Shown here in pieces: positions 35,437 through 45,802 of a DNA stretch of 64,000 nucleotides. The DNA lies in the NCBI GenBank assembly GCA_013350335.1, contig CM023539.1:12710302-12774301 (forward strand), written 5' to 3'. Source of the stretch: Chimonanthus salicifolius (lineage: Eukaryota > Streptophyta > Magnoliopsida > Laurales > Calycanthaceae). The position numbers were made by a program, and so were the translations under genes. Below the pieces are notes generated by a model. The model worked only from the letters and a program-made list of their open reading frames with translations, was not told the DNA's origin and did no database searches. How positions within the stretch are numbered: the first letter of the stretch is position 1; each line of letters begins with the position of its first letter.

Positions 35437-37849
35437 TTTTCTTTTTTTGAGCCAAAAACAATAAAAATATTAAAGAGAATTTGTACAAAGTAGAAAGCAC
35501 AAAGTAAGAAAAACTTCGTAAAAGAGAATCATACAAACAGAAAATAACAGAAAGAACAAAAGTGAAATACAACGCAAAAACCTAGAACCCAATACACCCA
35601 ATCCCAAGGACTCCACAAAGGCTTCTTCTTTCTCAGCACCTGCCTAGTCCAAAAAAACTGCAACACTGTTAGTTGACCTCCTAACCTTTCTAAAGTGAAC
35701 CATTCTCTGCATACCTTCCTAGTGTCCCTAACCACATTCATAAACCTCCTATGGGGACCTTTTTCTATCACTAGCCCATGCTAAAGCATTCATAAGTCCC
35801 CTTCAAGAATAAAGTTACCTAATCCATGGCTTTGCCATAGTTGGAGAGCCCTCCCGATGCCAGGATTCAGCCTCATTTGACTCCTAAATATCCACATGTT
35901 CTGAGGAAAATAAAACAGTAATCCCCTTATCATTATGGGCCACTCTGGTTTACCTCTAGCCACTTCGTTTACATTAAACTTGAAAACAGTTGTGATTTGG
36001 CCCACATCTCCCCAAGCACTCTTTTTGCCTCCCTCTTCTACCCCTCAAACACCCATCCCAAGAATTAACAGTCAGAGATGGAACACAACCTTCAAACTCA
36101 ATACAAAGTTAACTGGCAAATCAATCTCCATTTGACCCCTTCCAACACCTCCTCTACCTCCACCACCTTCCTCTCAAAGATCTTCTGATTCATCTCCCTC
36201 CACACTAACCAAAACACAACAATCAGAATAAGTCTCAATGCCAGACCCCTTTAATCTTAGAAAGGATCCACGCCCCACTCCTCCATCACTCTCTCAACAT
36301 TACCATCCAAACCCACTACAACCCATTAGGTCCAAAAGAAATCCCATAACCTACAAGTGAAAATACATCTACACAGCAAATGATTTACATGTTTCTCTTC
36401 TAAACCACACAAGATGCAATTCTTTGAAGCTCCAATCAGTAGGATACCTCTATTCCACAAGTTACAATGAACCACTATTTTGCCTTTAATCGTAACCCAT
36501 GAAAAACTTGAATATGAGGAGGAACCTTGCTATTCCAAACCGAGGCACGAGGAGATCTGGAACCTGAGAAAGATGGAGACAACCTTTAGAGCCACTTTAA
36601 TTGAAAACTGCCCTGTCAAGTTGCTAATCCAGATTATTTTATCTCATCTTCTACAGAGACAGGGGTATTAGGTACTCCAATTCAAAATCTCTTAACCTCC
36701 TCTAAACACTACTTACCATTCACATTCCCCCTTGCACCTCACAATAATGACAGATGTAGTATTTTATTCTCTGCAGACCCAAACAGGGGCAGAAGACATC
36801 TTTCAACACTCTATCTCCTACCCACTTGTTGCTCTAAATCGACTATTGCCCTTTCCCACTAAGAACCTAAGAACACTTTTAAATGCTTCCCTATCCTTTT
36901 GATACCATTGCTTAACCTGCAAAACACCTTAACCATTGTAGAGCCCTCCCTTTTCTACTTTTTCCCTAGATCAACCACCTGACCCCTCAACCCCATACAC
37001 TGCACTCCAAATTTTACTCGTCAAGGCTTCATCCTTCCTAAAAATCTCCACGACCACTTTGATAATTGGACGCAATGTTTTAAAACCCCGGCCCGTGGAG
37101 CGACCCGCCTTGAAGGAAGGTGGGTTAAATAAGGTTCAACCGGGTTGCCCATAGTCAAACCCGGTCAAACCCATGCTATCAATATAATATTATAAATAAT
37201 ATTAAATTATTACTAAAGTTATATTTCATAAAAATATTTTTTCTTCTCACAACCCAATTGTAAAAGCTAAAAGTTAATAATCCAAAATCATATTCTCAAA
37301 AAAATCAAAATCTTCATCTTCATTTAAAGAAACCAAGGGTTTTTTAAGGGTCAAGAGTCACAAGTTTATTAGAAAAACTGGTTTGACCCGCGGGTCGCAG
37401 AGAGTTTTTAATCCAAAGGGTCTTAAAAGAGGGTTTTGATAACATTGATTGGATGTGTTCCTATCTTGTAATCTAGAAATGCCTAGACCCCCTTCCTCAT
37501 AGGACTTTGTCACCTCCACCAACCTTACTAAATGAATTTTCTTTTTATCACCCTTTCCATCCCAAAGAAAGTCTATTTGGAGTTTCTCCCATTTCATAAT
37601 GACCCCCTTTGACATCTAAAATAAAAATAAAATAAGTGGAAAGGTTCATCAACACTGACTTAATAAGGGTCAGCCTGCCATCCAAAGATAAGTACTTCTT
37701 ACTACAAGAGGACAATTTATTTTCCACCCTTAACAATGGGATTCCAAATAGATTTCAGTCTCGGATTTGCTCCCACTGAAAGGCCTAAGTAGATGAACAA
37801 GATTTGCCAACCCCACAACCCAACTCTTCTACCAAACTTAAACACCTCG
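35437..37849 (-). pseudogene. L1-type LINE, 5'-truncated, broken (LINE A)
   Basis: Minus-strand remnant of a plant L1-type LINE. From 37849 downward it reads LPLGANP-type RT C-terminal sequence (37830-37750), then the frame with KYLSLDGRLTLIKSVLMNL (about 37680-37620) and IDFLWDGKGDKKKIHLV (about 37580-37530), followed by GGLGISRLQDRN. Further down, at 36005-35790, there is an RNase H start, FKFNVNEVARGKPEWP, and at 35771-35529 the RNase H tail. It ends in a short A-rich tail (T-rich on the plus strand near 35437-35450). Multiple frameshifts and stops occur, and a Mutator-like MITE interrupts it at 37074-37447. Confidence 0.8.
37074..37447. mobile_element. Mutator-like MITE, 374 bp, inside LINE A
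   Basis: The left end reads AATGTTTTAAAACCCCGG and the reverse complement of the right end reads CAATGTTATCAAAACCC. The 9-bp flanks ATTGGACGC (37065-37073) and ATTGGATGT (37448-37456) match at seven positions, the two differences being transitions, as expected of an aged 9-bp duplication. Interior text GGGTTAAATAAGGTTCAACC is shared with the 1.3-kb element at 11401-12697. Confidence 0.75.
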
Positions 37850-38095
37850 TCCCGCTAGGACAATATTGTATGCTTTAGGCCCGCACGGCTCTGCTTTGGC
37901 GAGCCAACCACAAGATTTCTCCCAAAGGCCTTGCACTAGAAGGAGGGAGCATTCCAATTTATACACCCAAGCACACTCTCTACACTAGGCGATATGGGAC
38001 CTTTCATGCCTTCAATGGTGACTTTAACGGATCCCCTTCTCGCCTCAAACACTGGGGTAATACAATCCACCCCATTAAAAGCAGAGTCGTCCTAC
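37848..38095 (-). mobile_element. diverged TRIM fragment (copy 4)
   Basis: One LTR of the TRIM family on the minus strand, recognisable by GACAATATTGT, GGCCCGCACGGC, CAAAGGCCTTGCACTAG, ATATGGGAC and then TAATACAATCCACCCC, the reverse complement of the polypurine-tract junction. It is more diverged than the other copies. The second LTR and the primer-binding site are missing. Confidence 0.65.
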
Positions 38096-38499
38096 CATCT
38101 CCCAGGTATGATTTCGATTCAATGAATCTAATTCCTCCTCCATTGAAGCTTTCCAAGAGGTACCCCGAAGAGCAACATCAATCCTCTTAGGTATATGTCC
38201 CATGTCTAATGAAATGAGAAAGCTATGATAAGAAAGAGAAATAAATATATGACACAAATCAAGCAATAGGATGTTCAGTGCAAGCCCCTTTCTTTAAGCA
38301 ATGGGAAGATCAAGAGAGGTGGATGCCTGATCTAGAGTGTTGGATGGCGAAGAAGTGGTGGGGGTGACACAGCAAGCTCGTTGATACACATGCAAAGGTT
38401 TAGAGCTTGTTTAAGGCATGGAAGGAGGATTCTCATCTCGGAATATTGGTGCAACCAACGGTAGTAATACGGAAGGGCAGAGGACAATTTGGGAAAATA

Positions 38500-38595
38500 A
38501 GGTTGATGGTCAACGAATGTTTCATCCATGGATACATACAGCTCTCCAGGTTGATGGTCAACGAATGTTTCATCCATGGATACATACAGCTCTCC
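38500..38595. repeat. 48-bp tandem duplication in the Copia remnant
   Basis: Two identical 48-bp units (38500-38547 and 38548-38595), each starting AGGTTGATGGTCAACGAATG and ending TACAGCTCTCC. In the Copia frame this repeats 16 residues (GELYVSMDETFVDHQP) without shifting the frame. Confidence 0.97.
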
Positions 38596-38628
38596 AGTTG
38601 TTGGATTGAAACAATTATACACATTTTG

Positions 38629-40190
38629 TTTTTTTTTTTTTTTTTAAGAATAACAAAGGTGAATTATATTAAAAGAAAGAGAAGATACAAAATGAGGTTT
38701 AAGAGGCTTAAACCACAAAAGAAATCACAAGTGTCAATATACAAGAAAGCAAGCAAAATAAATCCAAATACAACTAGAGCCAATGCTCTAAGAATACAAT
38801 GTGGAAACCCCAAAGATGTGTTAACCCGTACAATCCCAAGAAAGAGTCTTGCCGTCATCTCTATCTATTCGCCATTTGGCTAAAAAGTCAGCTACTCTGT
38901 TTGCCGATCTCCTAACAAGAGAGGAGACCTCTCTTCCGGCACACAAGTACTAATCTCCTTGGCTACTGTTATCAGTTTCCAAGGTGGTCGTTTCGATCCC
39001 CTTGCCCGCTTGATTGCATTCTCCAAATCTCCTTCAATTATTAACTTACCATGACCGTCCACTCACAAAGTCAGGGCCCCCCTAATGGCTAACAACTCAG
39101 TTTCATTAGTCTCTAACCCCTATAGGTTCTAAAAAAACTAGCAAGGATGATCTATCAGAATCCTTCAAAACCCCGCCTATCCCTACAGGCCCTGGTTTGC
39201 CCCGAGATGCCCCATCTACGTTAAACTTAAACACTCCACTATACAGGGGCAACCAGACATCAAGTCTAATCATTTATCTATGCGTTCCCAATAAGCACCC
39301 TTCCCAAGAAGTATAGAAATCCATTAACCTAGGGCCTTTAACTGCCAAACTAGTTGCCAACCAAGTACATAACCTCCATTTCGTTGTTTGGAATATTTCT
39401 TAGTTTTTTTGTTCTTGATGATTCTCTAATTTCTTTCTTTCCAAACTGACTAGAGGATAAGTGAGGGGATTGTGTCCCATGCCACCTTAAACTTAGGTCC
39501 CACTTTGGAGATGACCCAACTTTCCACGATTGTCATGAAGGATAAATGGATTACCCCTGGTACTCCCATCAATGAAGCAAATCTATTCCAAAGATTTCTC
39601 GTAATTAAACAACTTCCGAACAAATGGTCCAGATCTTCCCCATGCTCTCCACAAAGAGGGCAAGAAAAGTCGTCGCTAGACACACTGATTCCCTCCCATT
39701 AAGTTCTGCTTTGGAGAATATGTGTTTTTTTTTAAAATGAACCAAGTAAAAGCTTGAACTTTTGGCAGAGCCATTCCATACCACACCATAAGACTAGGGC
39801 ATCTCCTATTGATAGGCTCTTTTAGCTACAGAAGGTCTTGTCTCCCTTCTCTATTAGAATTCTCAACTGTTCCTTGAAAAGACCACTACCTTACCTTTGG
39901 CCAACCCTATCCTCCACCACGCCTTTAGAATTTGTGATCATTTTCTTTCGACATCCTCAGAAAGTTTCCATTCATTTTCATCCTCCACCCCATATCTAGC
40001 TACGAAAGCCTTCCTCCATATGGTAGGTATTTCTAAGCTTTTTTCAACCCTTTTTCCTATCTCTCATGGTCATGTGAAACTAGCTAATAGCTCCTTTACT
40101 AACATTGCCGGTGAAGGGACCATTCCTTTGTCATCTCAACTTGGTCACTTTTCTGTCTTAGATTTGGGAGCATAGGTATTGTCCATTTTC
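38629..40190 (-). pseudogene. L1-type LINE, 5'-truncated, inserted in Copia (LINE B)
   Basis: Runs on the minus strand and ends in a 17-base poly(A) (T-run at 38629-38645). Order: RT C-terminal part near 40100-39960 (IPTIWRKAFVARYGV); zf-RVT domain at 39683-39560 (FSCPLCGEHGEDLDHLFGSC); RNase H at about 39240-38890 (FKFNVDGASRGKPGPVGIGG). It has stops and frameshifts. Its 5' border with Copia protease sequence lies near 40190. I could not find the target duplication expected of target-primed insertion, consistent with the extra deletion in the Copia host. Confidence 0.78.
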
Positions 40191-41290
40191 AATTTATCTT
40201 TCTGCAGTCTCCGAATCTATAATCCAGGAATTGCCGAAAGAGACATTGAAAGCAGATGGCACAATACCTATCTGAACAGTAGCAGCAAAGGTGTCAGAGG
40301 ACTAAATGTCCTAAGCTGCATGGATTCGAATTCATGACGAGGCACTTGGATAACATCAACAGGTGTAGATGGAGCCTCTGTATGATGTACTTGTTTAGTA
40401 AGCAGCTTCCCTGTAATTTATAGAAGGAATCTATAATATGGTTGGTCATCTTAGAGTAGGTACCAAGCCAATTCCCTTTCTTAGGCTTCTGGCCTTTGGA
40501 AGGCAGGGTTTGTGGCCTATGGAAGATTGGGGAACTTTAGCAACAAGAGTAGATAGATCAATAGGTGAAAACTACATAACAATAGGGGTAGGCTGCATGA
40601 CTTTCCACCATTTCTCATCTTGAAGGAAAATAGAATAGAACTTGGTAAGTGACAAAAGAGGCTTCTAGCCAAAAATTTGAGCTCGAACCGGCTGAAATTT
40701 GGGGTTTACACCCGCTAGGAGTTGAAAATCTGTTGTTTTTTAATATATTTCTTGAAGAGTTGAATATCTTTTGAACAATCAAACTTAGGTTGTTTAAGGT
40801 GATTGATCTCAAGCCATAGACTACACATCTGAGAATATTATAAGTAATTGAAATCTTCCCTTGGCGAAGATGGGTGACGTCCTGATAAAGTCGATAGATG
40901 CAAGCATAATTGTCTTTTTAAGAATACATGTTACAGACCGTATGCCATAAATCTCTGGCAATGGGAAGCATATAGACCATGTGCCAGATATGGGATTCCA
41001 TTCCTTCACCAGAACATTGACTTCCATTCCTTAACTGATGCATCTTTAGAATCAGGTTTCATACTAGTCCCATTAATATAATTCGTCTTACATTTGGCAC
41101 CAATATACGTTTAGGTAGAATGGGACCATTGGAGATAATTGTGCTCATTGAGAAGCTCACTAGTGATCTAACGAATATGGGTGGAATCAAAAGAGGCCCC
41201 TTAAGAACATCAGTCTTGTCCATAGCTGACATAGTGAAGATAATATGCAAAAAGTGCAAAACAACCATTACAAACGAAAAAATATAGATT

Positions 41291-41597
41291 CACACACAAG
41301 GAACACGATGCAACAACGTTCAAAGAGTGTAGGAGAAGATTAAGATCCTAGATCTAAGAAACAAAGGTTTGCACGGTACCAACGCAAACCAGATCGGAGA
41401 AAGTGGGTTAAAAGTGGTTCCTACCAAACATCCTTTGGAATACAAAACACTTCTATTGCCAATTACAGTAGTGGTGGTGGATTGAAAGCAAACAGTAGAA
41501 CATAAGCCAGATCGAAGGGAAAAACTCAAAAGAAAAGAAAAAGAACCATCCTTTGTATGGGTCTCCTGGCTACTCGCAGTGGGAGACCATTATTCAC
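41291..41597. other. unassigned, between Copia gag and LINE C
   Basis: Probably the 5' leader of the minus-strand Copia remnant. I looked for an initiator-Met primer-binding site and LTR termini here and found none. Confidence 0.35.
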
Positions 41598-42734
41598 AGG
41601 TTTAGTAAGTGTCTGGCTACGTAGAAAGGAAAGTATTTGTCCTTTGGTGGCATAATCACACGACTTAAATCAGTCTTATTAGAACTTCCTTTTTACATTT
41701 AGATGCCCCATCAAAGTTGTCTGCTCTTTGGAGAAAATTATGAGGATTTTTCTTTGGGGTGATCAGGAGGACAAGAGAAAAGACCACCTAGTGAGTTGGA
41801 GCAAGTTTGTCTCCCGATTGATGCTGGTGGATTGGGGGTCCGGCCTATTAAGGATGCCAATACTGCTCTTCTTTCCAAGTGCCTTTGGAGGTTAGGTACC
41901 AAGGATCAGTCCCCATGGAAGGTTTTTTTTCATTTACGAGTATAGGGTGGGAAACGATGGATGGGACATTGATCCTTCCCCTCATAGAGCATGAGGCATG
42001 TGGAGAGCCACTTCAGCTAGTGCTGACAAATTTAAGGAAGGGATTAGGTTTAAAGCGGGGCGTGGAAATAGAATCAAGTTTTAAACGAACCCTGGTGTGA
42101 CAACTCTACTTTGGCCTCCTGGTTTCCCTCACTTTACCGCCTCTCTCAGTTGTCATCAGGGGTCATCTCAGATTTCTACTCAGTTAGCAATGATGAAGTT
42201 GTTTGGGATCTTGTCCTTCGGCAAAATATAACAGATTAGTTTTCGTACCTCCTCTAGATTATTAGCTCCTACCGGATCCAAGCCTCTAATGAAGACTATC
42301 TTGTGTGATGGCCCGGCCTTGCAAGTTGTTTCTCTATGAAGTCATCTTACACTTGGAGTAATCAGATTACCTCCCATGTTGTTGTTAACCCGAATATTTG
42401 GAATCCCAAAGCACGGCCTCTGGAAATTAGTTTCTGGATTGCTGGATTGGAGAAAATTCTTACACAAGAAAATTTATGCAAAAGAGCAAGAGTAATGATC
42501 AATGCTTGCCCTTTTTGTCTCCAACCCTTGGAATAGTCGAATCATCTCCTCATTCATTACCCTTTTTCTTCTACTTCTTGGAATTCGGTTTTGGATCAAT
42601 TTGGAGTTCAATGGGTTATGCCTCATTTGCTAGCTCAGTTATCTTATACTTGGGACATTGCTTCGGTTTCTCTTAAGTGTTTTTTTGTGTGGCGCCTTTT
42701 TTTTTTTTGCAACTATTTGGAGCCTCTTGGGGGT

Positions 42735-42772
<38 letters not shown>

Positions 42773-43112
42773 GTACGTAATAATAGGGTATTCAAAGATT
42801 TGGCCGAGCCTGCTCAGACTGTTTCTGGACGTGTGTTTGCCAAGTGTGCCTCTTGGGCTTCTTTTCTCGAGGAATTCAAGAATATTTCTACGATCGACAT
42901 CCTGTGAGCCTAGAAAGAAATCATTGATCTTGCATAAGTCTTTGTATTAGTGTTGCTTTCTCCCTGTTTTGTTTCCTATTTTTGTTCTCTTTGAGGTTGT
43001 ATTGGGGTTCGGGGTTGTGCTTTGTTTTTCTAGCTTTGCTTGTGCTTTGTTGTATTTGCACCTCTCATGCTTCTCTTTTTTGTTGATATAGTAATCATTT
43101 CAAAAAAAAAAA
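41598..43112 (+). pseudogene. L1-type LINE, 5'-truncated, with poly(A) (LINE C)
   Basis: Plus strand. It starts inside the RT C-terminal region (KYLSFGGIITRLKSVLLELP near 41625-41690), continues with EKIMRIFLWG-like text near 41740 and GGLGVRPIKDANTALLSKCL at 41828-41887, then a zf-RVT remnant (KRARVMINACPFC, about 42480-42520). The 3' part includes FVWRLF and NSRIF, and the element ends in A12 at 43100-43112. Several frame changes and stops are present. A 36-base G homopolymer sits at 42735-42770. Confidence 0.8.
42735..42770. repeat. G36 homopolymer
   Basis: Thirty-six consecutive G in the 3' part of LINE C. Runs this long are unstable and hard to sequence. The true length, and whether sequence has collapsed here, is uncertain. 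Confidence 0.95.
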
Positions 43113-43244
43113 AACACCTAGAGATGTCTAGACACAAATCCGAAAAACTGTTAAAAGGGCCCCACCTTAGATCAAACCCTCATGAGATTCGTACAATGAA
43201 AAGAAAGGTCAAAAACGACAAGGGTATGGTCTAGTTGCAAAAGT

Positions 43245-43835
43245 TGTGATACCCCGCCCCAAGTGGGGGTTGTTTGTGTAGGGGCATGAATGGGAGTGAA
43301 AGTTGACTTTAAAGGCATGAAAAAAGGTCATGTACTGTCCAAGAGAGTGAATTGGTTGTGAAATATATGAGAGAACACCCCTCCCTTCTAGCACAAGGCC
43401 TTTTGGGCCCAAGGGTGAGACTTTGGCCCAATGCAAAGCTGTGAGGGTTTTTCAAGCCCAAAGCAGACGATATTTTGCTAAAGAAACGGATAGTTACAAA
43501 TGATATCAGAGAACGGTTCAACTCTCTGCCTATATCTTGTAGTAGAGCCAGGAATGACTCTGGTTTTTAGGGGGGTGGATTGTGATACCCCACCCCAAGT
43601 GGGGGTTGCTTGTGTAGGGGCATGTATGGGAGTGAAAGTTGCCCTCGAGGGCATGAAAAAAAGGTTACGAACTGCCCAAGAGAGTAAATTGGTTGTGGAA
43701 TATATGAGAGAGCACCCCTCCCTTCTATCACAAGGCCTTTTGGGCCCAAGGGTGAAACTTGGGCCCAATGCAAAGCCATGAGGGTTTTTCAAGCCCAAAG
43801 CAGACAATATTGTATTAGAGGGACGGACTGTTACA
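43245..43835 (+). mobile_element. TRIM retrotransposon, 591 bp (copy 2)
   Basis: The LTRs are 43245-43498 and 43581-43835 (254-255 bp), starting TGTGATACCCC and ending GTTACA. The internal 82 bp starts with a degenerate initiator-Met primer-binding site, TGATATCAGAG (43501), and ends with the polypurine tract TAGGGGGGTGGA (43568-43579). A perfect 5-bp target duplication, AAAGT, flanks it (43240-43244 and 43836-43840). LTR blocks CAAGGCCTTTTGGGCC, CCCAATGCAAAGC and CAGACAATATTGT link it to copies 1 and 3. The 5' LTR is visibly more decayed at its end than the 3' LTR. Confidence 0.94.
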
Positions 43836-44249
43836 AAAGTGGACTAGATTTCTACAGTTGAATAAAATCAAATAAATTTGTTTTTTTCCTTCTAGAGAAA
43901 CACACCAGTGGGTGAGAAATGGAGGAGAGATCTTCAAGAACTGATCAATGAAAAATCAATATCACAATGAAAAGTTAGAGACCATTTGTCTTAATTGGAA
44001 AATATGGAAAAGATAATATAAAATGAAGATCGTGAGAAAAGAACAAATGAAGATGGAGAAAGAATATTGAAAGCTAATGGACTTCTCTGATTTTTTGTAT
44101 ATTTAGATTGAACACAATCGAGTATTTAAATAGACATTGAAGAATACAAAAAGGGAAAGTCAATTTATCCTAAATAAAATGCACTGTTACACTATATAAA
44201 ATAATACATCCCCTTGCCATTTTTAAACTATCTACATACATATCCGACA
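43836..44249. other. unassigned AT-rich stretch
   Basis: Non-coding. The text TTTAGATTGAACACAATCGA and TATTTAAATAGACATTGAAG resembles the promoter part of an LTR, but I found no termini. Confidence 0.35.
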
Positions 44250-45520
44250 ACAGTTGAGGCCACAGGGACCAAATCCAGGAAAAGGCTCACCACAACTGAG
44301 CCACAGCCTCCACAACACAGGCCCAGTTGGTGACAAAGGATCCTTGATGCTCCTAAGCCCAATGTTGACCAACCCAAGTCACCAATACAGATGCTCCCTT
44401 AAAGAATGGACTACAATATCTCCTAATAAATCGCTGCCATTAACTTGTGATTTCTGGATCCTCGCCAACTCATTATCTCTCCCTTTATCTCCTAAAACAA
44501 AACTTCCACCGCACTCTCCATCCTCCTCCCATCCCTAACATTGCAGGTCTTCTTCACTCTACAACACGTAAGGAGGTTGCACCATTTTCGTGAGGCCACG
44601 TGTCACACAAAATGTCCTTGTCTAAACTCCCCGAAAACCCCATAAATTCACATTTTGAACTTCACCATTTTTGTGAGGCCACATGTCACACAAAATGTCC
44701 TTGTCTAAACTCCACAAAAAAACCCATAAATTCACATTTTGAACTTCCAATTCACTTCCCCACCCGCAAGTGGCGAGCCAAAGTTCATCAGATTAAAGAA
44801 ACCCATCTAAAAACTAGAATATATTATTATTATGCCCTCCAAGATAAGACTCACCTCTTCTATGATTCACCACAATCAACCACCCCTTCTCGACATCGGG
44901 CACCACTGGTCTAATGAGAATCTGGTACCAAGAACCCCTTGAATTCATCGCAAGCACCTTTAATTACTCCAAAAAGTTTTCAACATCCACCAAAATCCTA
45001 ACCTAGCTAAGATCCCGTAACGATAGATTAGCCAGGTCGACAAAGGCAACCTTACCCACTTTTTCACCTTTTTGTCTAATAACAGTCACTGTCCAAGCTA
45101 CCAAGGGGATCTTTAGAGTTTTAATCCAAACCATTCTCCTTAATGGCACAAAATCAAGCCTCCACTCCCCCTAAGGAAACAAAAATCCTTCGGCATCACC
45201 AACCCCCTTTCCTCTCGAATACTTCATGCAACCTCAACTAATGGGCAACACACCACGAAATAATTGCCCTCCATCCACCTAACATTTACACTTACCACAC
45301 CACGATAGAGGACAAAGGCCACCACAAACTCATTCGACGACACAACCTTTACACAATCAATAAGGGATTTCTCCAACCACTCCTTGTTTTCTTTCAAGAG
45401 AGCCTCTTCCACATAAACTTCAAACTCTGTCTTCTTAGAAGACTGATTCCTATCCTCACAGATTTTAAGCAGCTTTGCATAAGATGTAGAACCAAACCTC
45501 TTACGTCCCCCCGTCCCCCC
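44250..45520 (-). pseudogene. LINE ORF1 remnant (DUF4283-like nucleic-acid-binding protein)
   Basis: Minus-strand translation gives EALLKENKEWLEKSLIDCVK (about 45410-45350) and NEFVVAFVLYRGVVSVNVRW. One frame on comes a block with VWIKTLKIPLVAWTVTVIRQ and GKVAFVDL (about 45130-45040), the pattern W-I-x-I-x-x-x-P-L-x-x-W of plant LINE ORF1 proteins. The proline-rich stretch at 44250-44540 fits their linker. Frames are broken repeatedly. It may be the 5' part of LINE C's family, but in the opposite orientation. Confidence 0.55.
44581..44748. repeat. tandem duplication of about 83 bp
   Basis: Two near-identical copies (44581-44663 and 44664-44748) start ACCATTTTCGTGAGGCCACG and end CATTTTGAACTTC. 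They differ by a few substitutions and one short A-run indel and lie within the LINE ORF1 remnant. Confidence 0.9.
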
Positions 45521-45802
45521 CCTATCCTTGTTATTACCGCTATGCTATTTTTGTTTTTAATATATTGGGTTGTTTTAGTTTTTTTAAGTAAGAGTAATTA
45601 TGTAATTTTCTCCTTTTATTTTGGATTCTTTTTAGAGGTGCCATAGCTTATAAAAAGCCGTCTCTTGTAACTTATTACATGATTGATTGATGAATAAGAA
45701 TTTGAGAAAGTTTTCGCAAATACCAATGAGTGGTGCGATTGATTGTTGGAGTGATTCCGAAGGGCGAGAGGCCTTGGCATGAGGCCACTGTCTTCTTCAG
45801 GT

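Larger units (their letters stand above)
38096..41290 (-). pseudogene. Ty1/Copia retrotransposon remnant, split by a LINE
   Basis: Minus-strand coding remains in the correct order. Gag is at about 41270-40600 (motifs WHTVCNMYS, DNYACIYRLYQD, LRQGKIS), and a protease start NSWIIDSE lies near 40225. After the LINE insertion there is the integrase/RT linker YNCFNPTTGELYVSMDETF at 38622-38510. Last comes the start of RT, WKASMEEELDSLNRNHTWEM, near 38160-38080. Most of the integrase and of RT is gone, so the element also suffered deletion. No LTR was identified at either end. Stops and frameshifts rule out function. Confidence 0.75.

Noticed and set aside
41059..41268. 69-codon minus-strand frame as a host gene
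   Set aside because: It is contiguous with Copia Gag sequence on the same strand and is best explained as part of that remnant.
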